Source: an uncultured Clostridia bacterium (GTDB lineage Bacteria; Bacillota; Clostridia; Christensenellales; UBA1242). From it: DNA of 64,000 bases. Shown piece after piece: positions 1 through 8,162 of the stretch. The stretch covers positions 1 through 64,000 of the forward strand of contig CALWTS010000022.1 of the NCBI GenBank assembly GCA_944384535.1, written 5' to 3'. The stretch's first letter is position 1; each line of letters starts with the position of its first letter. Both the position numbers and the translations under genes were made by a program. Under the pieces are notes generated by a model that worked only from the letters and a program-made list of their open reading frames with translations, was not told the origin of the DNA and ran no database searches.

Positions 1-584
1 GTGAGCAAATGGATATCGTAATATTTGACACTCATTTTTCTCCAACAATTTTTGAAAACAATGGTGCAAAATATATTCCAGCAGAAAGTGTTTATGCTGT
101 TTTTGAAGTAAAACAAAATTTAAACAAGGAACATATTAAATATACTAAAGATAAAATAAAAAGTGTTAAATATCTAATGCGAACTTCTGCTCCAATAAAC
201 ACAATTCGTGGTTATGAAAAAGGTCGAATTGCACCAACCATTTTAGGTGGTTTATTAACTTATAAATGTGATTGGAAAAAAGAAAATATAGAACAAAATA
301 TTAAAGAGCACCTCACATCATTAATTCAAGAAAAAGAAGAAGAAATTGATTTTATTTGTAGTTTATCTGAATATGCTTGTGCAATTGAAAACAATTCTTA
401 CATATCAAATTTTCACGGGCAACCAATATATATTAATAATTTAAATTTAATAACAGATAATGACAATTCTCCTTTGATTTTTACTTATTTTAAACTATTA
501 AGAATGTTACAAGATATGGGAAATGTCCCTGCCATAGAATACAGTAAATATGGAATTAAAGGCATTGATCCAACTACTAATTAA
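1..584 (+). CDS. DUF6602-like protein, 3' part only (cut by window edge)
   Basis: The reading frame is open from the first base of the window (codons for E and Q precede the first Met), so the N-terminus lies outside. What is visible is the C-terminal ~190 residues. It contains QMDIVIFD followed about 20 residues later by YIPAESVYAVFEVK, a pattern I associate with DUF6602 proteins; the D...E.K spacing resembles a PD-(D/E)xK nuclease-like core. Such proteins are often found in variable or defence-type neighbourhoods, but no partner is visible here. It converges on nrdG and shares a terminator with it. The family call rests on memory of the motif; biochemical function is unknown. Confidence 0.65.
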   Translation, partial: EQMDIVIFDTHFSPTIFENNGAKYIPAESVYAVFEVKQNLNKEHIKYTKDKIKSVKYLMRTSAPINTIRGYEKGRIAPTILGGLLTYKCDWKKENIEQNIKEHLTSLIQEKEEEIDFICSLSEYACAIENNSYISNFHGQPIYINNLNLITDNDNSPLIFTYFKLLRMLQDMGNVPAIEYSKYGIKGIDPTTN

Positions 585-643
585 TAGTATTAAAACATAA
601 AAAAAATGTGTTTTTAGTTTATTGTTTTTTAAATTAAAAACAA

Positions 644-690
644 AAGGAACTTTACTTTGCGTGTAGAGTTCCTTCTCTTTTTTTTCTGCT
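644..690. terminator. Bidirectional intrinsic terminator
   Basis: An 8-bp stem, AAGGAACT (644-651) and AGTTCCTT (667-674), is followed by a T-rich run on the plus strand and preceded by an A-rich run that serves the minus strand. It lies between the convergent DUF6602-like gene and nrdG. Confidence 0.75.
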
Positions 691-726
691 AGTTTCAAAA
701 TGCTTTAACCTTAATCTTCGTTTTTT

Positions 727-1239
727 TTAATTCCATTTTTCATTAGTAGAAAGAATAGCTTTACCTTCTTTTAAAGATTCTTTAACATCAATAGTTCTTT
801 GATTTTTTGACCCCTTAAATTTAAGATCCATACTTTTTTGACTTATAACAAATTTTCCATCTATTAATATATCTATATATTGTAAAAGTTCTTTTGCATA
901 TGGAACTTTACCACTATAGAGTTCTTCAAATAAAAATCCAGTGTAACTTGCTAATTCTAATCCTTGTTCTTTTACGAATTTTGCAATTGGTAAAAGTTTT
1001 TTTGCTTGTATGAATGGTTCGCCACCAGAAAAAGTTACTCCTGAAAGTAAAGGATTTTCTTTTATGGCCTTTTTTATTTTTCTTAATGATATCTTTCTTC
1101 CACCTTTGTAAGAGTGAGTTTGTGGATTATGACAACCAGGACAATGATGAGGACATCCTTGAGTAAAAATGCTGTATCTTAAACCTGGCCCATCTACTAT
1201 AGAATCATTTACGATTCCTGAAATTCTTAATCTTGCCAT
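727..1239 (-). CDS. nrdG: Anaerobic ribonucleotide reductase activating protein NrdG
   Basis: 170 residues, a typical length for NrdG. It is a radical-SAM enzyme that installs the glycyl radical on NrdD using S-adenosylmethionine and a [4Fe-4S] cluster. The cluster motif CPHHCPGC is near residue 30, preceded by the FTQGC context typical of the family, and a GGEP-type SAM motif follows (FSGGEPF, near residue 70). It starts 17 bases after the nrdD stop, so the two form one operon under the NrdR boxes upstream of nrdD. Confidence 0.95.
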   Translation of the reverse strand: MARLRISGIVNDSIVDGPGLRYSIFTQGCPHHCPGCHNPQTHSYKGGRKISLRKIKKAIKENPLLSGVTFSGGEPFIQAKKLLPIAKFVKEQGLELASYTGFLFEELYSGKVPYAKELLQYIDILIDGKFVISQKSMDLKFKGSKNQRTIDVKESLKEGKAILSTNEKWN

Positions 1240-1256
1240 ATTAGTTCTCTTTTATT

Positions 1257-3602
1257 TTATTTTCTATTTGGAATTTGTTCATCAATTCCATGCTTAACTC
1301 TATCATGTTCTTCTGCACGTTTTCCATTATTAAATCTATCAAGTGTTCCTACTAAATATCCAGTAATTCTTCTTATTCTTTCAAAACTTCCCTGTCCATC
1401 TATTTCTTGTCTTCCACAGTGAGGGCAAAAGTCACCAATAATGCCGTTATATCCACAAACAGGATCTCTATCAATAGGGTGGTTTATTGCACCATAACCA
1501 ATTCCTTTTTCTTTCATATGACGTATTATCATTTCAAATGCTTCTAGGTTATTTGTAGTATCACCATCGAGTTCAACATAAGTGATGTGTCCACCATTGC
1601 AAAGTTCATGGAAAGGTGCTTCTAAATCAATTTTTCTTTCAGCATTTATAGGGTAGTAAACAGGAATATGAAAACTATTAGTATAATAATCTCTATCTGT
1701 AATACCTTTTAAAATACCATATTTTTCTTTATCAATTTTTACAAATCTTCCACTTAATCCCTCAGCAGGTGTTGCGATAACAGAAAAGTTAAGTTTATAT
1801 TTTTCAGACATTTTATCTGCATAATCTCGCATATGTTTAATAATTTCATAACCAAGTTTCCAAGATTTTTCACTTTCTCCATGATGTTTTCCAGTTAATG
1901 CAACCAAAGTTTCGGCCAAACCAATAAAACCGTAGGTTAATGTTCCATGTTTAAGAATTTCAGAGATACTATCAAATCTTCCCAGTTTATCTGAATCAAT
2001 CCAAATTCCTTGTCCCATAAGGAAAGGATAGTTGTAAACATGTTTTGATTGTTGAATTTTGAATCTATCCAATAATTGTTCTGTTACAAGTTCTAACTTT
2101 TCATCAAGACATTCATAGAATTTTTTGATATCTCCTTTAGCCTCAATTGCTAAACGAGGAAGGTTAATAGAAGTAAAAGATAAGTTACCTCTACCATATG
2201 TTATTTCTCTTGAAGGATCATAAACATTTGCCATAACCCTAGTTCTGCATCCCATATATCCAACCTCTGTTTCAGGATGACCAGGTTTGTAATATGCAAG
2301 GTTGTAAGGTGCATCTAGGAAAGAGAAGTTAGGGAACATTCTCTTTGCAGAACACTTAATTGCAGCCTTAAACAAGTCATAGTTTGGATCTCCAGGGTTA
2401 TAATTTACACCTTCTTTAACTTTAAAAATAGAAATTGGGAAAATAGGAGTTTCACCATTTCCAAGTCCTTCTTCTGTAGCACGTAAGAAGTTTTTAACAA
2501 CCATTCTTCCTTCTGGTGAAGTGTCAGTACCAAAATTTAAAGAAGAAAAAGGAACTTGAGCACCAGCACGAGAATGCATTGTATTAAGGTTGTGAACAAG
2601 AGCTTCCATTGCTTGATGTGTAGCTTCATCTGTTTCTTTAAGAGAAGTGTTTATAGTATATTCTTTAATCTTTTTATAAAGGTTTTCATCTTTTATATAT
2701 TCTTTAAAAGCATTTTTTTCTGCTTCATCATATTTAGGATTTTGAGATAAAGTAGGATATAATCCTTGTTCTTTTTCAATTTTTTTAATAATGTCTTTAA
2801 CCTCTTCCTCAGATAGAGAACCTGCTTCTTTTAAATCATAAGCTTTAGCAAAATTTGTTCTATAAATTTTCTTATATGTTTTCATGACACCTGGGGCACA
2901 TCCATAATCGAAGTTAGGAACACTTTGACCACCATGTTGATCATTTTGATTTGATTGAATTGCAATACAAACTAAGGCAGCATAAGTTCTTATATCATTA
3001 GGTTCTCTAACAAATCCATGTCCAGTATGAAAACCATTTTTAAAAAGTTTTTCTACATCAATTTGACAACAAGTTTCTGTTAAAGTATAAAAATCAAAAT
3101 CATGAATATGAATGTCACCAGATTGATGAGCTTTTGCTTGTTCTGGAGAAATGATTGCGTTTGTAAAATAATTTTTTGCACTTTCCGAACCAAATTTAAG
3201 CATAACTCCCATAGGAGTGTCACCATCAATATTTGCGTTTTCACGTTTTAGGTCAACATCTTTTGCATCGCTATTATTTATTTTATCAAAAGTTTTCATA
3301 AGAGAAGTATTCATCTCTCTTACCTTATTTCTTTTATCACGGTAAAGAATGTATGCTTTTGCAACATCATTATGTCCTTTTTTCATTAATATTTGTTCTA
3401 CAATATCTTGTATTTCTTCTACAGAAGGTGTCTTGTCTGCAAACTTTTTATTTATTTCCTCCTCAACCAAAACAGCTAATTTATGTGCAGTTTTAAATTC
3501 CTTATCACCAACTGCATTCATTGCTTTACATATTGCATTTTCAATTTTTGAACTGTCGAAGCTGACAAGTCTACCATCTCTTTTTAAAATATTCTTTACC
3601 AT
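1257..3602 (-). CDS. nrdD: Anaerobic (class III) ribonucleoside-triphosphate reductase NrdD
   Basis: 781 residues. It reduces ribonucleoside triphosphates to deoxy forms under anoxic conditions. The N-terminal ~90 residues look like an ATP-cone (KRDGRLVSFDSSKI start). The C-terminus has the glycyl-radical segment RRITGYL. The metal-site region reads DPVCGYNGIIGDFCPHCG, where only three Cys are seen because the first Cys of the first CxxC is Asp. The ribosome binding site AAAGGAGG is 6-7 bases before the ATG. Two NrdR boxes lie upstream. Its presence indicates an anaerobic lifestyle. Confidence 0.97.
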   Translation of the reverse strand: MVKNILKRDGRLVSFDSSKIENAICKAMNAVGDKEFKTAHKLAVLVEEEINKKFADKTPSVEEIQDIVEQILMKKGHNDVAKAYILYRDKRNKVREMNTSLMKTFDKINNSDAKDVDLKRENANIDGDTPMGVMLKFGSESAKNYFTNAIISPEQAKAHQSGDIHIHDFDFYTLTETCCQIDVEKLFKNGFHTGHGFVREPNDIRTYAALVCIAIQSNQNDQHGGQSVPNFDYGCAPGVMKTYKKIYRTNFAKAYDLKEAGSLSEEEVKDIIKKIEKEQGLYPTLSQNPKYDEAEKNAFKEYIKDENLYKKIKEYTINTSLKETDEATHQAMEALVHNLNTMHSRAGAQVPFSSLNFGTDTSPEGRMVVKNFLRATEEGLGNGETPIFPISIFKVKEGVNYNPGDPNYDLFKAAIKCSAKRMFPNFSFLDAPYNLAYYKPGHPETEVGYMGCRTRVMANVYDPSREITYGRGNLSFTSINLPRLAIEAKGDIKKFYECLDEKLELVTEQLLDRFKIQQSKHVYNYPFLMGQGIWIDSDKLGRFDSISEILKHGTLTYGFIGLAETLVALTGKHHGESEKSWKLGYEIIKHMRDYADKMSEKYKLNFSVIATPAEGLSGRFVKIDKEKYGILKGITDRDYYTNSFHIPVYYPINAERKIDLEAPFHELCNGGHITYVELDGDTTNNLEAFEMIIRHMKEKGIGYGAINHPIDRDPVCGYNGIIGDFCPHCGRQEIDGQGSFERIRRITGYLVGTLDRFNNGKRAEEHDRVKHGIDEQIPNRK

Positions 3603-3631
3603 TTTTTCCTCCTTTATCGGTTTGAATACTT

Positions 3632-3679
3632 ACACAACATATAGTGTTTAAATCAAATCTTTAATAATATATATTGTGG
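3632..3679 (-). promoter_or_regulatory. Tandem NrdR boxes upstream of nrdDG
   Basis: Box 1 at 3632-3647 reads ACACAACATATAGTGT, 15 of 16 to the known NrdR consensus ACACWATATATWGTGT. Box 2 at 3664-3679 matches at 13 of 16. They start 32 bp apart, the three-helical-turn spacing usual for paired NrdR boxes. NrdR is the ATP-cone/zinc-ribbon repressor of ribonucleotide reductase genes; its own gene is not in the window. Confidence 0.85.
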
Positions 3680-3692
3680 CTGTCTGATATAT

Positions 3693-3721
3693 ATGTTAGT
3701 TCTTTTATTTTTTTTTGTCAA
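3693..3721 (-). promoter_or_regulatory. Probable nrdD promoter
   Basis: On the minus strand a perfect TTGACA (3716-3721) is followed by a 17-nt spacer and TAACAT (3693-3698, 4 of 6). The NrdR boxes lie just downstream of the predicted start, where binding would block initiation or clearance. Confidence 0.55.
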
Positions 3722-3886
3722 TGATTTTTTAAAAGAAATTTTTATAAAAATGGGACATTGTTATTGTTTAATAACATTGGAATAATAACATAAGGATTTA
3801 TAATATAAAAGATTTTTTATTGAAAATTTTTGTAATAATTTTTTCAAAATTCTGACAAAATTTTTTAGCAATTAAGTTTTATTTTA
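3722..3886. other. Non-coding divergent region between nrdD and the CvpA-like gene
   Basis: This AT-rich stretch separates the nrdD promoter from the promoter of the next plus-strand gene. It holds a short inverted repeat, TGTTATT (3759-3765) and AATAACA (3770-3776), with no T-run and no known factor. I see no open reading frame with a ribosome binding site. Confidence 0.5.
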
Positions 3887-3915
3887 TTGAAAAAAATATA
3901 TAAAAATGTTATTAT
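3887..3915 (+). promoter_or_regulatory. Promoter of the CvpA-like gene / rsmH cluster
   Basis: TTGAAA (3887-3892), 17-nt spacer, TATTAT (3910-3915). The ribosome binding site AAGGAG and ATG 3935 follow within about 20 bases. Confidence 0.6.
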
Positions 3916-3934
3916 ATAAAAAAGGAGAAATAGT

Positions 3935-6502
3935 ATGAATTCAACAGTTATTGCTATCATTGTTTCTGGCTTATTCATTATTACATTGATTTCAGGTTTT
4001 TTTATAGGATTTTGGCGAGGATTAAAAAAATCATCTTTGAGTTTGGCGGTTTCTATAATAGGTGCTATAGTTGCCTTTTTTATAACACCATTGATAACAA
4101 AGGCGATTATGGAGATATATGTTGACTATAATGGACAAACTGTTAAAATAGGACAACTAATAAGTGTTATAGCAAAAAATGACCCTGATTTTGAAATTTT
4201 GATTGAAAATAATCCTAAATTAGATATATTTCTATTAAATTTACCACAGGCAATTGCTAATACTTTAGTTTTTATCATATTAACTTTTGTTGTAGAGGCA
4301 ATTTGCTACGTTATATACAAACTTTTTGCTTGGTTATTTTTAAAATCTAAAGATAAAGAAAAAGAGAAAAAACATAGAATTTTAGGTGGTGTAGTTGGTT
4401 TAGTAAAAACATTTATTATTACGATACTTTCATTTATGCCGTTTGCTGCTCTTATTGGACTTGCGAATTCTTTTACTTATTCTGATAATTATTTCGTTGT
4501 TCAAGAACAATCTTTTGATTTAGAAGAAGACAATAATGATGAAGTTTTACTTAAATATGGAGTGTTAGGTGAGTATACCTCGGAGCGGACAGTACAAGTA
4601 GTAAGAGGACTTGAGGATAATTTATTGACAAAAGTTTGCGGAGTTTTTGGTTTAGATAATGCTATGTTTGATTACCTTGCAGCATTTAAAATTGAAGATG
4701 AGGATATAAATATAAGAGTAGAGTTAGAAAATTACTATAAAATTGCAGATTTTGGAGTACAAGTATCAAAACAGCAGGATTTTAAATTCATAGACATAAA
4801 TTATGATAAGTTGGAGGGGGTTGTTAATAATTCGACCAATAAAGAATTATTTAAAACTGTTGTTTGTGATTTTGTTGCAGATTTAGTGATAAATTACGAT
4901 TCATATTCGTTTTTGAAAGAACAAAGTATTATAGTTGAAAATTCTGAAGTTTTTGATGTTATAGGAGAAAAATTAAAAGTTGTTAAAGAAAATGGAAATA
5001 TTGAAAAATATTTCATAAATGATATTGATAAATTATTTAATATATTTAAAGTTCTAGGACAGAGAGGAATTTTAGATGAAATTAAGGGATCATCTGATAA
5101 ATCAGTACAACAAATTTTGAATATATTAACAAATGATGAAAATTATAATTCTTTTGCATTATCGTTAAAAGATTTGTTTAAAGTTAATTTAGTTAGAGAT
5201 GGTATTGTTCCAATTTTGCAAAAAGGTGTAGATGCTTTGATTGAAAATTCTGATAAAATTAGTGCAGATGTTTCAAATTGGAATGAAAGCCAATGGGAAG
5301 AATTATCAGACTCATTAGTATCTTTGGCAAAACAATTTTCTGATTTAAATAATCAAATCAATGTTATTGATGTTTTAGAAGATCCAACAATACTTCTTAC
5401 TGATGAAAGTAATTATGATATTACAAAAATCCTTGTTAATATGGGGGATATTATTGATCAAGTAAGAGACATAGAAATATTAAAAACAGAAAAAGGAAGT
5501 TCTGTTGTAGATAAACTTTTAGAAGAAAATAAAATATCACTACCACAAGGGGTTGTTTATTCGGCTGTTGGAGAACCTATTGAAATTAGTAATTATAAAG
5601 AATTATTTACATTTATCTCTTCAAGTTTAGTAAAAATTAAGGATTCTGGTTTATATTCAATAATTAGTGCTGATAAAGTTGCTAATGAGATTATGCAAGA
5701 TGTGGTAGACTTAATATCTCTTGAAGGAAATAATAATTTATTAGGCGAAATTTTGTTACCTTTACAACAGGTTGAACCAACAAAATCTGCAGTATTTAGT
5801 TTGATTTCGAATTTAAATAATAATGTAGTGAATTTTTCTAATATTAGTAGTTATGAAGATTGGAAAAATGATTTAGGTTACATTTCAAGTTTACTTATAA
5901 ATTTAAACAAAAATAAAGTTGAAGAAAAATCATATTTAGATTTAATTATAAATAACCAAGTTGACATTGTTTTAAAAAATATCTCTATAGAAAATATTGA
6001 AATGATAATAAAACCATTGCTATACGCAAAATCGACGAGTTCTTTAAAGAATGAATTAATTAATAATATTAAAGAAGTTCTTGATCAAATCACATCGCCA
6101 GCATTGAGTAAACTGGATATTAATGCGGTCGTTTTAGAAGAAAATAATAGTGAAGATCAAGTTTCTGAAATTTGTAATGTTTTAAGTAGTTTTGTACAAT
6201 TAAATAAAACTTATAATGGTGAGACATTAAAAGAATTAGATAAAACAATTTTAGCGAATTTGTTAAATCAAATGCAAAAAAATGCTTATAGAACTATACT
6301 TTTTGAAAAAAATGATGAAGGATTATTTAATGGAGCTTTTATAAATTTAGTTAATAAATTTTTAAGTGAATATAAGGATGCGATAGATTTTATAAAGACT
6401 CAACCAGAATATCAAAATTATTTTGATGAAGAAAATTATCCATATATTGAATTTACCAAAATTGTTGCTATGATAGAGGAATATGAGGAGATGAATAGTT
6501 AA
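3935..6502 (+). CDS. Large CvpA-like membrane protein of unknown function
   Basis: 855 residues. The first ~175 residues hold four hydrophobic segments (about 5-29, 36-58, 105-128, 150-175). The GFFIGFWRGLKKS stretch between helices 1 and 2 resembles the start of CvpA-family proteins. The remaining ~670 residues are charged and mostly predicted soluble or helical, with no domain I recognise. CvpA proteins are only ~170 residues, so this is either a fusion or a lineage-specific elaboration. It sits directly before rsmH (4-base gap), where mraZ is normally found, which suggests a cell-envelope or division role by context only. Confidence 0.7.
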   Translation: MNSTVIAIIVSGLFIITLISGFFIGFWRGLKKSSLSLAVSIIGAIVAFFITPLITKAIMEIYVDYNGQTVKIGQLISVIAKNDPDFEILIENNPKLDIFLLNLPQAIANTLVFIILTFVVEAICYVIYKLFAWLFLKSKDKEKEKKHRILGGVVGLVKTFIITILSFMPFAALIGLANSFTYSDNYFVVQEQSFDLEEDNNDEVLLKYGVLGEYTSERTVQVVRGLEDNLLTKVCGVFGLDNAMFDYLAAFKIEDEDINIRVELENYYKIADFGVQVSKQQDFKFIDINYDKLEGVVNNSTNKELFKTVVCDFVADLVINYDSYSFLKEQSIIVENSEVFDVIGEKLKVVKENGNIEKYFINDIDKLFNIFKVLGQRGILDEIKGSSDKSVQQILNILTNDENYNSFALSLKDLFKVNLVRDGIVPILQKGVDALIENSDKISADVSNWNESQWEELSDSLVSLAKQFSDLNNQINVIDVLEDPTILLTDESNYDITKILVNMGDIIDQVRDIEILKTEKGSSVVDKLLEENKISLPQGVVYSAVGEPIEISNYKELFTFISSSLVKIKDSGLYSIISADKVANEIMQDVVDLISLEGNNNLLGEILLPLQQVEPTKSAVFSLISNLNNNVVNFSNISSYEDWKNDLGYISSLLINLNKNKVEEKSYLDLIINNQVDIVLKNISIENIEMIIKPLLYAKSTSSLKNELINNIKEVLDQITSPALSKLDINAVVLEENNSEDQVSEICNVLSSFVQLNKTYNGETLKELDKTILANLLNQMQKNAYRTILFEKNDEGLFNGAFINLVNKFLSEYKDAIDFIKTQPEYQNYFDEENYPYIEFTKIVAMIEEYEEMNS

Positions 6503-6506
6503 TACC

Positions 6507-7439
6507 ATGGAATTTATACATGTACCAGTTTTATTAGATGAAGTTATAAATGGTTTAAATATAAATCCTTGTGGAACTTATGTTGATTGTACTATTGGTG
6601 GCGGCGGACATTCTTCCGAAATACTAAAAAGGTTATCTTCAAGAGGAACGCTTATTGGTTTTGATAGGGATATTGATGCAGTTAAAGTGTGTGAGGAGAA
6701 GTTTGCTGATTTTGAAAATGTTAAGATTTTTCATTCAAACTATAACGATGCTTGTGAAATATTAAAAGCTAACAATATCAATAATGTTGATGGAATTTTA
6801 ATTGATTTAGGTGTGAGTTCATATCAATTAGACAATGCAGAAAGAGGATTTAGTTTTATGCATAATGGAAGATTAGATATGAGAATGGATACAAGTCAAA
6901 AATTAGATGCCTATTATGTTGTAAACAACTATCCTAAAGAAAGACTTTTGAAAATTTTATATCAATATGGGGAAGAGGAAAATGCAAAAAAAATAGTAGA
7001 TAACATATGTAAAATGAGAAATATTAAACCTATTGAGACAACTTTTGAATTAAAAGAAATAATTGAAAATAGTTTTTCTAAAAAAATAATTTATGGAAAA
7101 GGTGGTGTTTCAAAAAAAACATTTCAGGCAATAAGGATTGAAGTAAATAATGAATTAAATAATTTAAGAGAAACGTTATACAATTTAATTGATTTATTAA
7201 AACATGGTGGAAGGTTTGCTGTGATAACTTTTCATAGTTTAGAAGATAGAATAGTAAAAAATGTTTTTAAAGATGTTTCTACTGGTTGTATTTGTCCACC
7301 AAAGACACCTATTTGTATTTGTGGACATAAAGAAAAGGCAATTTTGATTAATAAAAAACCAATTATTGCTACTCAAGAAGAAATAAGAAAAAATTCGCGT
7401 AGTAGTTCTGCCAAACTGCGTATTTTAGAAAAAATTTAG
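6507..7439 (+). CDS. rsmH: 16S rRNA (cytosine-1402-N4)-methyltransferase RsmH (MraW)
   Basis: 310 residues, normal length. The N-terminus FIHVPVLLDEV and the SAM-binding YVDCTIGGGGHS are diagnostic. Other family motifs are present: IDLGVSSYQLD, GRLDMRMD and the C-terminal TFHSLEDRIVK. It methylates C1402 in the ribosomal P site. Its position upstream of an ftsL-like gene and a transpeptidase is the classic division cluster order, but mraZ is absent. The initiating ATG is only 4 bases after the preceding stop; GAGGAG in the end of the upstream gene can serve as its ribosome binding site. Confidence 0.97.
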   Translation: MEFIHVPVLLDEVINGLNINPCGTYVDCTIGGGGHSSEILKRLSSRGTLIGFDRDIDAVKVCEEKFADFENVKIFHSNYNDACEILKANNINNVDGILIDLGVSSYQLDNAERGFSFMHNGRLDMRMDTSQKLDAYYVVNNYPKERLLKILYQYGEEENAKKIVDNICKMRNIKPIETTFELKEIIENSFSKKIIYGKGGVSKKTFQAIRIEVNNELNNLRETLYNLIDLLKHGGRFAVITFHSLEDRIVKNVFKDVSTGCICPPKTPICICGHKEKAILINKKPIIATQEEIRKNSRSSSAKLRILEKI

Positions 7440-7498
7440 TTAATAAATATATTGTTGGTTATATTCTACGAATATTCGTTAAAGGAGGTGTATATATT

Positions 7499-8161
7499 AT
7501 GGAGAAGAAGACTTTGCTTGCAGAAATCGAAGTAGAACAAAAAGCTGCTATAGAAAAGAAATTTCTTGAACATAAAAATGAATATGAACAGAAAAAGAAA
7601 GAGAAAAAAAGCATAAACATCTTCTCTTCAAATGCATTTCCAAAGATAGAACAAGATAATACAACTGATGAGAAAAAAGTTGAAGTAAATAATGTTGAAA
7701 TTGAAGAAGATAATTCTACACCAAAAGAAAGCAATGATTCTTCTATTGTTGAAAAACCAAATTATGATTTTATAGAAACATTATCAGATAAACAGAGGAA
7801 AAAAATATTTAAGATTGAAAAGGTTGAAGATCAACCTGTTGGGCAGACAAAAAGTAAAAAAAACAAGTTAAAAATGATAGTTATTTCTGTTTTGTTTGCA
7901 ATATTTGGGGTTTGGGGAATAATAAATATTACATCTTTAGATAATCTTAATACTCAAATAACACAGGTTCAGACAGAGTATAATATGAATTTGATATCGT
8001 ATTTAAACAATTTACGTAATCTAGATGCAACAAATGCTGAAAACATGAAAAATTTATTTGAAACTATACCAGTTGAACAACAACAACCAAATTCAATCGC
8101 AGAGCAATCAAATTGGTTTGATAGGTTTTGTAACTTCATAAGTGGTCTGTTTGGAGGCTAG
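7499..8161 (+). CDS. FtsL-like bitopic membrane protein (by position and topology)
   Basis: 220 residues. A highly charged Lys/Glu-rich cytoplasmic region of ~120 residues comes first, then one membrane helix (about 124-145), then a short extracytoplasmic tail with coiled-coil character (LDNLNTQITQVQTEYN). This topology and the slot between rsmH and the ftsI-like gene fit FtsL, a bitopic divisome protein that recruits the septal synthase, although the cytoplasmic part is much longer than usual. FtsL diverges too fast for sequence proof. The ribosome binding site AAAGGAGGTG is strong. Its stop TAG (8159-8161) is next to the start of the following gene. Confidence 0.6.
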   Translation: MEKKTLLAEIEVEQKAAIEKKFLEHKNEYEQKKKEKKSINIFSSNAFPKIEQDNTTDEKKVEVNNVEIEEDNSTPKESNDSSIVEKPNYDFIETLSDKQRKKIFKIEKVEDQPVGQTKSKKNKLKMIVISVLFAIFGVWGIINITSLDNLNTQITQVQTEYNMNLISYLNNLRNLDATNAENMKNLFETIPVEQQQPNSIAEQSNWFDRFCNFISGLFGG

Positions 8162-8162
8162 T

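Noticed and set aside
3759..3776. TGTTATT/AATAACA inverted repeat as a terminator or operator
   Set aside because: Short, all A/T-rich, no T-run and no recognised regulator; kept only as a note in the gap description.
7459..7734. Minus-strand frame opposite the ftsL-like gene
   Set aside because: Phe/Ser-rich shadow of Lys/Glu codons on the other strand, with no start signals.
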